A program made the position numbers and the translations under genes. 34,331 nt of DNA from SIG223 sp964442785 (GTDB taxonomy: Bacteria > Bacillota_I > Bacilli_A > RFN20 > DUOF01), in assembly GCA_964442785.1 (NCBI GenBank), contig CAYTZW010000015.1, positions 1 to 34,331 of the forward strand. The letters run 5' to 3'. Shown here piece after piece: positions 1-8,496 of the stretch. The first letter of the stretch is position 1. Each line of letters begins with the position of its first letter. The notes below the pieces were generated by a model that did not search any database, had not been told where the DNA came from, and saw nothing but the letters and a program-made list of their open reading frames with translations.

Positions 1-181
1 TAGGATATAATTAAATCTCATCAAATAATAATTACACGTTTTCGGGTGTTTTTTAGATACGATTTTACACATTTTGAAGTAATAAATTATTTAAGCATTT
101 CCTTTTTTGCTGATTTTCCCTTTAAAAAGTTAGTTATGTTTTATTATAAAAATATCCAATAATAGATTAATTGTATTATAT
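1..181. other. Non-coding AT-rich stretch
   Basis: No convincing gene on either strand. A weak hairpin (ACAC at 34-37 against GTGT at 46-49) followed by a T-run to about 54 could be the terminator of a plus-strand gene lying before the window, but the stem is too short to be sure. Nothing else recognisable. Confidence 0.4.
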
Positions 182-215
182 AAAAAGTAAGTACTAACTT
201 AAGCACTTACTTTTT
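182..215. terminator. Bidirectional rho-independent terminator of the U32 operon
   Basis: A perfect 11-bp inverted repeat: AAAAAGTAAGT at 182-192 pairs with ACTTACTTTTT at 205-215 around a 12-nt loop. It lies 8 bp beyond the stop codon of the minus-strand gene at 224-682. The A-run on one side and T-run on the other give a U-tail in either direction. Confidence 0.75.
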
Positions 216-223
216 CGTAGTTT

Positions 224-682
224 TTATTTTGCTAATACTTTATCAAGTATTTTATTCATCCAATTAGCTACGATAGCGTTATTTTCTTCATTATATTTAT
301 CTTCAAATTTTATTTCTTCGACTTCTTCAACAAAGAATAAAAATTTAGTAGATAATCCTGCCACTCTTAAACAACTATTCAAAAAAGTTGTTGTAATTTT
401 ACTTGGTAAATCATTTCTCACCAAAGTTCTAACTTCACGAATAATTTCATCTATTTTTTCTTCTGGAGTTACTTCTTCGGCATATAGTTTATTGGCAATT
501 TCAATAGTATGTTCATATAAATCTAAATTATCTTTAAACCCTTCTTTATATTTACTTCCTGACATTGAACTATATCCATATTCTCTGCCTCTTTCTTCCA
601 AAGGTTCTAATTTTAAAGTTAATTGATATAGTTTGTCTACTAGTTCTTTACAAACTCCTGACCACGAATTTAATTCTTGCAT
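224..682 (-). CDS. Hypothetical protein, 152 aa, last gene of the U32 operon
   Basis: I do not recognise this protein. I start it at the ATG at 682 (protein begins MQELNSWSG) because GAGAGGAAAT sits just upstream; the longer reading frame would add 18 residues without a ribosome site. It is soluble, mostly helical and acidic, with no signal peptide or membrane segment. It contains a region rich in E/K (about residues 65-95) and a short C-terminal basic end. It begins 57 bp after the U32 gene stop on the same strand and shares the terminator at 182-215, so it is probably cotranscribed with the two U32 genes. No catalytic motif is visible. Cotranscription is the only functional hint and it does not establish a role in tRNA modification. 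Confidence 0.6.
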   Translation of the reverse strand: MQELNSWSGVCKELVDKLYQLTLKLEPLEERGREYGYSSMSGSKYKEGFKDNLDLYEHTIEIANKLYAEEVTPEEKIDEIIREVRTLVRNDLPSKITTTFLNSCLRVAGLSTKFLFFVEEVEEIKFEDKYNEENNAIVANWMNKILDKVLAK

Positions 683-739
683 TTTTATTTCCTCTCTAAC
701 TAAACATATTTTAACATTATAAATCTTTGATAACAATTT

Positions 740-1930
740 TTATTTAACTTTTCTTAAAAAATAATCTTTTTTAACAGGTTTATCAATTTTAAAGAAAAGT
801 ATTTTTTTAGGATTGTTGGCAATTTCTACTTTTTCTCCATATTCATCAACCATATTAGAAACATTAAAAGTAAAATTATCAATGTCATATCCATATACTT
901 CTAACAAGTCATTTTCTTGAAAATAGTTTCTTTGTTCAACCTTTGCAATTTTGGTAATTGGATTATAATCAAGTACCGTAGCTACATATTCTTGCGTAGC
1001 TTTATCATTTTCAAAATCAAATATTTGCTCTTTTAAAGAAACATTACCTTGTAAAAATCCTATTGAAGCTTTTCTATTTTCACATTTTTTCAATTCATTT
1101 TCATATTTTTCATAATCGATTTTTCCCGTTTGATAATACTGGTCAATCGCCCTTCTATAAGTTCCAATTACCGTTGCTAAGTAATGTGATGTTTTCATTC
1201 TTCCTTCTACTTTTAAACTAGAAACATTAGCCTTAATCATTCTTGGTAAATACCTTAATCCTTGTAAATCTTTGGAACTAAAGGTAAAAATATTATCATT
1301 TATTTTTTCCTTGTTTTCATCATAAATTTTATATAACCAACGGCAAGATTGAGCACACCCACCACGATTAGCATCACGATTAGTCATATAATTACTTAAA
1401 ACACATTTTCCAGAATAAGAACTACACATTGCTCCGTGAATAAAAGTTTCAATTTCAACAGGAGATTTATGACATAATTCTTCTATTTGTTCCATACTAC
1501 ATTCTCTTGCTAAAACCACTCTAGGACAACCCATATCAGCAAAGAATTTGATAGCTTCAATATTGGAAATTGAAAGTTGGGTAGAAGCGTGAACTTCCAT
1601 TTTAGTTAATACCCGCAAAGCCCTACTCATAAGACCAACATCAGCGACAATAATAGCGTCTATTCCTATCTTTTCTAACTCTAAAATATATTCTTCATAA
1701 CCTTCTAAATCTTTATTATGAGCAATGATATTAGTAGTTACATAAACTCTAGCATTTCTTTCTTTTGCAAATCTTGCTAACTCTTTTAAATCTTCTATTT
1801 CAAAATTAGAAGCCCTTGCTCTTAAAGAAAATTTCTTTCCTCCAACATAAACAGCATCAGCACCATATAAAATAGCAATTTTGGCTCTTTCTAAATCTCC
1901 CGCAGGAGCTAAAAGTTCAATTTTTTTCAT
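740..1930 (-). CDS. yrrO: U32 family protein, YrrO/TrhP-like tRNA U34 hydroxylation factor
   Basis: 396 aa starting MKKIELLAPAGDLERAK, the usual N-terminus of U32 proteins (TIM-barrel-like fold). The U32 signature is complete at about residues 161-179 (E-x-F-x2-G-A-M-C-x4-G-x-C-x-L-S) with C169 and C176; C192 and C196 follow in RGGCAQSC. These four cysteines are the ones thought to hold an iron-sulfur cluster in TrhP/RlhA. Although annotated as peptidases, characterised members (E. coli TrhP, B. subtilis YrrN/YrrO) act in prephenate-dependent hydroxylation of tRNA uridine 34. The ATG at 1930 is chosen over an upstream in-frame start because AGGAGG lies just before it, inside the end of the preceding gene. 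The stop of the upstream gene and this ATG are one base apart, so the two are translationally coupled. Family assignment is firm; substrate is inferred. Confidence 0.87.
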   Translation of the reverse strand: MKKIELLAPAGDLERAKIAILYGADAVYVGGKKFSLRARASNFEIEDLKELARFAKERNARVYVTTNIIAHNKDLEGYEEYILELEKIGIDAIIVADVGLMSRALRVLTKMEVHASTQLSISNIEAIKFFADMGCPRVVLARECSMEQIEELCHKSPVEIETFIHGAMCSSYSGKCVLSNYMTNRDANRGGCAQSCRWLYKIYDENKEKINDNIFTFSSKDLQGLRYLPRMIKANVSSLKVEGRMKTSHYLATVIGTYRRAIDQYYQTGKIDYEKYENELKKCENRKASIGFLQGNVSLKEQIFDFENDKATQEYVATVLDYNPITKIAKVEQRNYFQENDLLEVYGYDIDNFTFNVSNMVDEYGEKVEIANNPKKILFFKIDKPVKKDYFLRKVK

Positions 1931-1931
1931 C

Positions 1932-2804
1932 TTAATATTCCTCCTGCATATAGACACTATCTTTATTAATGAACTCATCATCAGTATTTTCAGCATCAAT
2001 ACTAGCAATATATTTATCAAAGGCTTCTTTATCATAATAAATATCTAAAGCCGTTCGATACTCATCAATAACTTTCTTTAATTCTTCTTCACTTATAAAA
2101 TTACTCTCAATGTTTATGTAATCAATGCCATTTTCAATTAATCTATCTAAATATTTAATCAAATTCAAAGGTTTTTCACTATAAACAAAAGTACCTTGTT
2201 TGTTTTGCTTAATAGGAAATAAACTTTCTCTTTTTTCTTCTTTTAAATAGGAAACATTAACACTAGTTTTATAGTTTTCATTATATAAATCTAATAAAGG
2301 TCTTTTTGAATAAAAAATATTACGATAACCATAAACCATTACTTCCATTTCACATTGAATATTTTTTTTAATCTCAATAATGTTATTCAAACTAATTTCC
2401 TTTGAAGGACTTAACCTTCTTATTCCAAAAGAAGAAAAATAAGTTGCCGTATCTTTATTAGTAATATAGGTAGAAGGTGAAAAAACTATTTTATTTAATA
2501 AATTTTCTTCTTTAGCAATTTGCAATAATCCCATATCTAAAATTACAATACCATTTATATTTAAAGATGCTAATTCTTTTAAAATACTTCTTGTTTTCTC
2601 AATTTCCGTATTCTCAATAATTCTATTCATTAATACATATATTTCTTTTCCTTTTTTATGACTTGCTATTATTCTTATCGCATTCATATCAAATGTCCAA
2701 TCCAAATAAGTTGTATAATCTTTAAGTCCTAACATTAAAGCATCAACTTTTGAATTTATAAAAAACTCAACATTAGATGAATTGACGGTTGTTATTATTT
2801 TCAT
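1932..2804 (-). CDS. yrrN: U32 family protein, short YrrN-like partner without the cysteine signature
   Basis: 290 aa from the ATG at 2804 (begins MKIITTVNSSN), preceded by AGAGGTG at good spacing; the longer frame starting at 2822 lacks a site. The fold resembles the N-terminal barrel of the next gene: the LNINGIVILDMGLLQIAKE segment and the block around residues 160-180 line up with it. In that block, where the full U32 signature has G-A-M-C and G-K-C, this protein reads VMVYGYRNIFYSKRP, with no cysteine. Firmicutes typically encode a short and a long U32 protein side by side (YrrN, YrrO in B. subtilis), both tied to tRNA U34 hydroxylation. It heads the operon, under the promoter at 2828-2856, and is coupled to the long subunit. 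A non-catalytic partner role is inference. Confidence 0.78.
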   Translation of the reverse strand: MKIITTVNSSNVEFFINSKVDALMLGLKDYTTYLDWTFDMNAIRIIASHKKGKEIYVLMNRIIENTEIEKTRSILKELASLNINGIVILDMGLLQIAKEENLLNKIVFSPSTYITNKDTATYFSSFGIRRLSPSKEISLNNIIEIKKNIQCEMEVMVYGYRNIFYSKRPLLDLYNENYKTSVNVSYLKEEKRESLFPIKQNKQGTFVYSEKPLNLIKYLDRLIENGIDYINIESNFISEEELKKVIDEYRTALDIYYDKEAFDKYIASIDAENTDDEFINKDSVYMQEEY

Positions 2805-2827
2805 TTTTGACACCTCTAACACTTAAA

Positions 2828-2856
2828 ATTATAGAAAATATTACTGAATTAGTAAA
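2828..2856 (-). promoter_or_regulatory. Probable sigma-A promoter of the U32 operon
   Basis: On the minus strand, TTTACT (-35, 2856-2851), a 17-nt spacer and a perfect TATAAT (-10, 2833-2828), about 24 nt before the ATG at 2804. The A-rich 28-bp repeat at 2861-2888 lies directly upstream and could act as an UP element. Confidence 0.6.
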
Positions 2857-2860
2857 GAAG

Positions 2861-2888
2861 GTTTTACTACTTTATTTTATCTTTTTTT
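2861..2888 (+). repeat. 28-bp direct repeat, left copy, flanking the CRISPR-Cas locus
   Basis: Begins GTTTTACTACTTTATTTTAT and ends ATCTTTTTTT; identical base for base to 11982-12009, in the same orientation. The matches stop at both ends (G before the left copy versus A before the right; C after the left versus G after the right). Between the copies lie the whole cas operon, leader and array. Confidence 0.85.
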
Positions 2889-2933
2889 CTAAAATATTTA
2901 TTCAATAAAAAACTGAAAAAATTTTAAATTTTC

Positions 2934-2960
2934 TTGATATATATATATATATATTATAAT
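2934..2960 (+). promoter_or_regulatory. Probable promoter of the csm/cas operon
   Basis: TTGATA at 2934-2939 and a perfect TATAAT at 2955-2960, separated by a 15-nt AT-alternating spacer, somewhat shorter than the usual 17. It lies 40 bp before the csm1 ATG. The TA-dinucleotide tract in the spacer (about 2938-2954) may vary in length between strains and so tune the promoter; this is inference. Confidence 0.6.
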
Positions 2961-2999
2961 GCAAAAAAGGAGATAGCACCTTTATGATGAGGAGATTTA

Positions 3000-5354
3000 A
3001 TGGAAAAAGAAAAAGAAAAAGTTATAATAGCTGGATTATTACACGATATAGGTAAGGTTATTAGAAGGGGAACAAATATAGGCGAGCATAGCAAAGTTGG
3101 TGCTGATTTTTTAGACGAATTAAAATTTGACAAAGAAATCACCCAAGCCTGCCGTTATCATCACGGAGAAAAATTAAAAAGTGCTCATTTAAATAACGAC
3201 CATATTGCACATATTATTTACATTGCTGATAACATTTCTGCGAGTGCCGACAGAAGATATATAGAAGGCGATGAAGACAATGAAAATAACAAAAAAATAT
3301 TTAACGAACATATTTGTTTGAAAAGTGTATTCAATAAATTAAACCAAAATAATTTGTCTTTAGGTTATAGTGATTTTTACTACAAAAATCCCAAACAACT
3401 AATTATTCCTTCTGAATATTCACTTTCAGATATAAGTAAAGGTAAATATATAGAATTAACAAAAATATTAGAAGACAATTTAAAAAACCATACAAACATT
3501 TCTATAAATTCCTATTTAGAACTTATAGAGGGAGTTATGTCTTTTGTACCAAGCTGTACCGCTGAAAATGATACAAATGATATTTCTCTTTATGACCATA
3601 GCAAAATCACAGCAGGGCTTGCTTGTGCTATATATGATTATTTAAAAGAAAATAATATCAACGACTATAAAAAACATTTATTAAAAAACGAAAAAGCATT
3701 TAATAATGAAAAAGTGTTTTTATTAGCTACTTTTGATATATCAGGAATTCAAAACTTTATATATAATGTTAAATCTGAAAACGCTTTAAAACAGTTAAGA
3801 GCAAGGTCAATTTATATAGATTTATTAAGTGAAAATTTAATAGATGAAATACTACAAAAAAATGAATTAAGTAGAACTAACGTCATATACAATGGTGGTG
3901 GTAATGCATATATCATATTGCCAAATACAGAAAAAGCAAAAAAATCATACAATGAAGTAATAAAAAAGCAAAATAATTGGTTTTTGAAAATCTTTAGAGA
4001 AAAATTGTATGTTACTGGTGCTTTTGTTGAATGTTCTGCTAATGAACTTTGCAACAAAGACCAAGAAGAAAAAATCACTGACACAAATGTATATGGAAAA
4101 ATTCTTCAAAGATTAGCAAATGAAATATCTAAAAATAAACTTAGCAGATTTGATGCAGAGCAAATTAATTTTTTAAATAATGATGCATTTGAAGCAAGTG
4201 AAGAATGTTCTGTATGTGGTCTTAACATTAAAACTAATCAATGTATTTGTTCTAAAATGGCAACTTTTGGTAAAGATATTTTAACTCGTGATATATTTGT
4301 TTTTACAGATAAAAAAATTGAAAATGGCATCAATTTAGACTTTTTTTCCTTAACGAGTGGAGATATATTTTTAAATTTATTTAATGAAAAAGAATTTGAA
4401 AATTTCCCAATTAACAATCTTGATAATATCACTAAAATATATGCAAAAAACGATTATAAAATGGGAGAAAAATATTACGGAAAACTATATATAGGAGACC
4501 ATTTTGCAAAAACACGAAATTCATTGCAAAAATCATTTGACAATTTTGAAAACGAATCAGTTGGTATAAAACGAATCGCTGTTTTAAAAGCGGATATAGA
4601 TGATTTAAGTATAGCGTTTAAAAATGGATTTGAAAGCAAATACGCCACTTTATCAAGATTTTCTACTTTGTCTATGATGTTATCAAAGTTTTTCAAATTC
4701 CACATAAACGAAATCTTGGAAAGCAACAAATATCAATACAATATTTTTAAAAATAAAAATGAGGCAAAGAATATATCGATTATTTATAGTGGAGGAGATG
4801 ATTTATGCGTTGTCGGTTCGTGGAATGATGTTATTGAATGTGCTCTTTTGATTAGAAATATATTTAAAGACTATTGTGGCAATACATTATCTATTTCAGC
4901 AGGAATTGGATTATATAAAAGTGGATATCCAATGTCAAAAATTGCAAATGAAGTAGAAAACTTTAAAGATGTTAGTAAAAATCAAAAAAACAAAAATAGT
5001 ATTACTCTCTTTTGTGATGATGAAAATGGAACTTTTTATTGGGAAGATTTTGAAAACAATGTCATTTCTAAATACAAATTAATAGAGAATTTTTTTGATA
5101 AGAAATCAGAAAAATTTGGTAGTGGCAAGGCGTTCATTTATAACCTAATAGATTTATTAAGAAATCATTCAGAAAAAAGACCTCAAATTGCATATTTATT
5201 AGCAAGACTTCTTGATGATAAAGATAATATTATACATAATTCTGATAAAGAATTAATTAACAATGTTTTTGAATGGTCAAAAAGCAAAAAGTCAACAAAA
5301 GAGTTAATTATGGCATTAACATTATATGTTTATTCGATTAGAGAGGAAGTGTAA
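3000..5354 (+). CDS. csm1: Csm1/Cas10, large subunit of type III-A effector complex
   Basis: 784 aa, the usual Cas10 size. The N-terminal HD nuclease domain has LLHDIGK (H15, D16), EHSKVG and YHHGE, ending in the typical IADNISASADRR. The first palm domain opens near residue 245 with FDISGIQNFIYNVKSENALK. A zinc-finger-like cluster follows at C403, C406, C415 and C417. The second palm has KADIDDL (about 530-536) and the cyclase motif GGDD at 598-601, with a helical C-terminal domain after it. Known role: target-RNA-activated ssDNA cleavage (HD) and synthesis of cyclic oligoadenylates from ATP (GGDD); both sites look intact. AGGAG at 2990-2994 sets the start. First gene of a tightly packed eight-gene operon; csm2 follows after 3 bp. 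Confidence 0.97.
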   Translation: MEKEKEKVIIAGLLHDIGKVIRRGTNIGEHSKVGADFLDELKFDKEITQACRYHHGEKLKSAHLNNDHIAHIIYIADNISASADRRYIEGDEDNENNKKIFNEHICLKSVFNKLNQNNLSLGYSDFYYKNPKQLIIPSEYSLSDISKGKYIELTKILEDNLKNHTNISINSYLELIEGVMSFVPSCTAENDTNDISLYDHSKITAGLACAIYDYLKENNINDYKKHLLKNEKAFNNEKVFLLATFDISGIQNFIYNVKSENALKQLRARSIYIDLLSENLIDEILQKNELSRTNVIYNGGGNAYIILPNTEKAKKSYNEVIKKQNNWFLKIFREKLYVTGAFVECSANELCNKDQEEKITDTNVYGKILQRLANEISKNKLSRFDAEQINFLNNDAFEASEECSVCGLNIKTNQCICSKMATFGKDILTRDIFVFTDKKIENGINLDFFSLTSGDIFLNLFNEKEFENFPINNLDNITKIYAKNDYKMGEKYYGKLYIGDHFAKTRNSLQKSFDNFENESVGIKRIAVLKADIDDLSIAFKNGFESKYATLSRFSTLSMMLSKFFKFHINEILESNKYQYNIFKNKNEAKNISIIYSGGDDLCVVGSWNDVIECALLIRNIFKDYCGNTLSISAGIGLYKSGYPMSKIANEVENFKDVSKNQKNKNSITLFCDDENGTFYWEDFENNVISKYKLIENFFDKKSEKFGSGKAFIYNLIDLLRNHSEKRPQIAYLLARLLDDKDNIIHNSDKELINNVFEWSKSKKSTKELIMALTLYVYSIREEV

Positions 5355-5357
5355 ATA

Positions 5358-5819
5358 ATGGCTTATAACAATTATTATGGCTATAACAATCAAAGCCAAA
5401 ATTTAAGAGATAAGAAAAAAATTGCTGATTTAGAGTACTTTAAAAAGATTGAAAAAGATTTTGCTGCAGAAGCAGAAAATGTAATTTTAAATTTAGAAAA
5501 AAACGGAAATGAAATTTGCTTGAAAACCAATCAAATAAGAAATATTTTAGACTTAATCAATGGTGTTTCTGAAAAAATAGCCTTGCATAATGAAGAAGAT
5601 ATCACTTGTTATAAAGATGATATTTTATATATAAGGGTCAAACTAGCATATATTTATGGAAAAGACAATAAAAATGACGGAGTAAAAGATTTTATCGATA
5701 AAAGTAAACTTATTGAATTAATTCTATCTATCGATAATCATAAATCAAGATATCAAATGTTTGCAAAATATGCTGAGGCACTTGTTGCTTTTCATAAATA
5801 TTATGGTGGAAAAGATTAA
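5358..5819 (+). CDS. csm2: Csm2, small subunit of type III-A effector complex
   Basis: 153 aa, all-helical by appearance. The C-terminus KSRYQMFAKYAEALVAFHKYYGGKD is the hallmark of Csm2 (a conserved F..Y.EALVAYHK.YGGK ending), and the centre LKTNQIRNILDLIN and ILYIRVKLAYIYGK are typical. Csm2 forms the minor filament along the crRNA-target duplex between Cas10 and Csm5. The first 18 residues are unusually rich in Tyr, Asn and Gln and look like a disordered extension. It begins 3 bp after the csm1 stop, with GAGAGGAAG inside the end of csm1 as its ribosome site. Confidence 0.95.
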   Translation: MAYNNYYGYNNQSQNLRDKKKIADLEYFKKIEKDFAAEAENVILNLEKNGNEICLKTNQIRNILDLINGVSEKIALHNEEDITCYKDDILYIRVKLAYIYGKDNKNDGVKDFIDKSKLIELILSIDNHKSRYQMFAKYAEALVAFHKYYGGKD

Positions 5820-5839
5820 TATTTAAAGGAGGTACATTT

Positions 5840-6532
5840 ATGGAAAAGAGAATTATTATTAGTGGTACTATAAAACTACAAACAGGTCTTCATATTGGTG
5901 GGAATTCGTCATACTCATCAATAGGTATGATTGATAATATTGTAGTAAAGGATAAAATAAGCAAATTGCCAATTATTCCTGGAAGCAGTTTAAAAGGCAA
6001 ACTACGCTCCCTTTTATCAGAAGCAAAAAATGGAAAAAGTGTAAGTCACCAAAATGACGGAGAAGAAATTTTAAGATTATTTGGTTCCAGTGAAAAAGGA
6101 AATATAAAAAAATCAAGATTACAATTCAGTGATTGTATGTTTATCAAAGATGAAACTACAAAAGATTACGACCCAACTGAACCATATGAAATAAAATACG
6201 AAAACAAAATAGATAGAGAAAAGGTCGTCTCAAACCCTAGACAAATTGAAAGAGTTGTCCGAGGCTCTAAATTCAAATTCAATTTAGTTTATTTGATTGA
6301 AAACGAAAAGGAAAAAGTCCAAGATATTTTAAATATCATTCAAGCATTGAAATTATTACAACTTGATTACTTAGGTGGTGGTGGAAGTCGTGGAAACGGC
6401 AGAATTTCTTTTGAAAATTTTAATGTTTCTATAGCAGAAGAAGATATGAATTTAATTGAAAATGAAGAACTTTCAAAACAATTTGAAGAGGTAGTTGAAT
6501 ATGGAAAATTATGCTATCAAATTCAAATTTAA
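5840..6532 (+). CDS. csm3: Csm3, backbone RAMP and target-RNA nuclease
   Basis: 230 aa Cas7-like RAMP. The N-terminal strand with LQTGLHIGG is followed by GMIDNIVVKD; its Asp, D32, aligns with the catalytic Asp that cuts target RNA every 6 nt in characterised Csm3 proteins. LPIIPGSSLKGKLRSLL is the conserved RAMP helix and LGGGGSRGNGR (about 178-188) is the glycine-rich loop. Several copies should polymerise along the crRNA. The strong site AAAGGAGG stands 7 bases before the ATG, stronger than that of its neighbours, which fits a subunit needed in excess. Its last 32 bp overlap csm4. Confidence 0.96.
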   Translation: MEKRIIISGTIKLQTGLHIGGNSSYSSIGMIDNIVVKDKISKLPIIPGSSLKGKLRSLLSEAKNGKSVSHQNDGEEILRLFGSSEKGNIKKSRLQFSDCMFIKDETTKDYDPTEPYEIKYENKIDREKVVSNPRQIERVVRGSKFKFNLVYLIENEKEKVQDILNIIQALKLLQLDYLGGGGSRGNGRISFENFNVSIAEEDMNLIENEELSKQFEEVVEYGKLCYQIQI

Positions 6533-7475
6533 AACCGCTGTTCATTTTGGAAGTTTAATACAAAACCCAGATGTAACAAATAGTGATTTTGTATTGCAAA
6601 ATGATACAATTTTTTCGGCTCTTGTTATTGAAGCCAATAATTTATTTGGACAACCAGGAGTGGATAAAATTTATAACTTATGCAATAAAAAAATATCCTT
6701 TTCTTCAATGATGCCATTTCAAAATGAAAATTATTTTATTCCAATACCAACGATGTATGTTGAAACAACAGAACAAAGCAATAAAGAAAATTATGCAAAA
6801 AAGTTAAAAAAGTTAAAATATATTCCTGTTTCATATTTAAAGGAATATTTAATGAAAATAAAAGAAAATGATTTACCTATTGACCTTCTTTTAGAAAATC
6901 AAAACAATTTTGGCAATTACGCTATTGAACAAAAATTGATAGTAAATCGTCTCAGTTCAGAAGAAAATAAACCATTCCATTTTGGCTCTTTTACATTTAA
7001 TAAAGATTGTGGAACTTATATGTTAGTTAATTGTGAATCTACTGATATAAATTTTTTAAAAATACTTTTTACATCTTTAAGTTTAACAGGTATTGGAGGA
7101 AAAAAATCAATCGGATATGGCAAATTTGATTTTGAAATTATCAAACTTCAAAATTCAGAAAATAAAGACTTACAAACTTTTAATAGACTACTCCAAGATA
7201 ATTATAAAAGATATATGAGTTTATCAATATGTTTACCTACAGAATTAACTGATGAAACTTTAAAAGATGCTTATTTTAATCTTGTTAGAAGAAGTGGTTT
7301 TATAGACTCAACAACTTACAATAGTAGCATAATGAAAAAGAAAGACATTTTTGCTTTTTGCACTGGCTCAACTTTCACAAAAAAATTTGAAGGGCAAATA
7401 AAAAATGTTGCTTCTGATATTGGAAAACACCCTGTTTATAAAAATTTAAAACCTTTTTTTATAGGAGTTGAATAA
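6501..7475 (+). CDS. csm4: Csm4, Cas5-like RAMP that caps the crRNA 5' handle
   Basis: 324 aa from the ATG at 6501 (MENYAIKFKFKTAVHFGSL), with AAGAGG at 6486-6491; a TTG two codons upstream is a less likely start. The N-terminal RAMP strand, the block SDTIFSA-like DFVLQNDTIFSALVIEA, and the C-terminal glycine-rich GIGGKKSIGYGKF (about 197-209) identify Csm4. In the family it binds Cas10 and the 5' repeat-derived tag of the crRNA. It overlaps the end of csm3 by 32 bp in another frame, so translation is probably coupled. csm5 follows after 1 bp. Confidence 0.94.
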   Translation: MENYAIKFKFKTAVHFGSLIQNPDVTNSDFVLQNDTIFSALVIEANNLFGQPGVDKIYNLCNKKISFSSMMPFQNENYFIPIPTMYVETTEQSNKENYAKKLKKLKYIPVSYLKEYLMKIKENDLPIDLLLENQNNFGNYAIEQKLIVNRLSSEENKPFHFGSFTFNKDCGTYMLVNCESTDINFLKILFTSLSLTGIGGKKSIGYGKFDFEIIKLQNSENKDLQTFNRLLQDNYKRYMSLSICLPTELTDETLKDAYFNLVRRSGFIDSTTYNSSIMKKKDIFAFCTGSTFTKKFEGQIKNVASDIGKHPVYKNLKPFFIGVE

Positions 7476-7476
7476 T

Positions 7477-8481
7477 ATGGTAAATTATAAAATAGAATTA
7501 AAAGTTTTATCAGCGGTTCATATTGGTCAAGGAAGTAATAATGATATTTCAAAATATGACTATATTAAAATTCCAAATCAAAATAAAATTATCATTATTG
7601 ACGAGCGAAAATTATTTTCGATATTATTAAAAAAAGGTTTTGAAGAAGAATATTTCGAGTTTGTTGAAAATGCAAGAGAAGAAAAAAGTAATCTTTATTA
7701 TTTTCTAAGAAATACACTCCAATTAAGTGAATTTGAATACAAAAAAATTATTGAAGAAATAAAAAAATATGAATTAGAATTTAGTGAAGATAAGTTTTAT
7801 CCTATAAAAACTTTCGTAAAAGATAAAAATTCTGGAAAAGCATATATTCCTGCTAGTTCATTAAAGGGAATTATTTCAACGGCTTTTCTTTGTAAACTTA
7901 AAATTGATGATAACAATAAAACTGATGAACTAAAAAAAATTATGAGTAAAATATCTATATCTGATAGTTCCCTAATAGATTTAGAAAATCTATTTGTAAG
8001 TAAGGTATTTTACGCCTCTCCAAATAAAAGGATACCTAAGTCTTTAAATCAATACTACGAAATGTTAAAACCTGGAACAACGGCAAGTTTTATTTTGTCA
8101 ATAAAGGAAGCACAAGATGAAAAAAATATTATTGAAAATATTAAAAAGTACTTAAGAGAATTTAATTCCAAATATGAAAAGTATTACTCAGAAAGTTTTA
8201 AAGACACTATAAGAATTGTAAAAAATGAAGAAAACACAACCAAGTCATATTTAGGAGCCAAAACAGGTTTTCCAACAAAGACTTACTATTATCAAGTTGA
8301 CCAAAACACTGCACCTGAAAAAATAGCAAAAGTTTTAGATAAAAAATTTAAAATACATAAAGGAAAACATATCAATGTTAAAGGAAAATCTCCTTCTTGT
8401 ATTAAATGTGTGAATATTAGGAATGAATATGTTGAAAATGGAGTAATTCAATTAAAAATTACAGAGCTTGATAATGAATAA
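7477..8481 (+). CDS. csm5: Csm5, RAMP at the crRNA 3' end of the complex
   Basis: 334 aa from the ATG at 7477 (MVNYKIELKVLSAVHIGQG) with TAGGAG at 7462-7467. The N-terminal RAMP motif SAVHIGQG (12-19), IPNQNKIIIIDERKLFSIL, and YIPASSLKGIISTAF (about 123-137) match Csm5, which caps the complex at the crRNA 3' end and takes part in 3' trimming with host nucleases. Typical length. A late CIKCVN pair near the C-terminus is present but I cannot say it binds metal. It begins one base after the csm4 stop and ends 15 bp before cas6. Confidence 0.93.
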   Translation: MVNYKIELKVLSAVHIGQGSNNDISKYDYIKIPNQNKIIIIDERKLFSILLKKGFEEEYFEFVENAREEKSNLYYFLRNTLQLSEFEYKKIIEEIKKYELEFSEDKFYPIKTFVKDKNSGKAYIPASSLKGIISTAFLCKLKIDDNNKTDELKKIMSKISISDSSLIDLENLFVSKVFYASPNKRIPKSLNQYYEMLKPGTTASFILSIKEAQDEKNIIENIKKYLREFNSKYEKYYSESFKDTIRIVKNEENTTKSYLGAKTGFPTKTYYYQVDQNTAPEKIAKVLDKKFKIHKGKHINVKGKSPSCIKCVNIRNEYVENGVIQLKITELDNE

Positions 8482-8496
8482 GGAGAATTACTTAAT

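Noticed and set aside
224..682. The 152-aa protein as a CRISPR accessory or cOA effector
   Set aside because: It lies outside the bracketing repeat, on the opposite strand in the U32 operon, with no CARF, HEPN or nuclease motif.
2954..3142. A 62-codon minus-strand frame over the cas promoter and csm1 start
   Set aside because: Antisense to the conserved HD domain of csm1 and without family resemblance.
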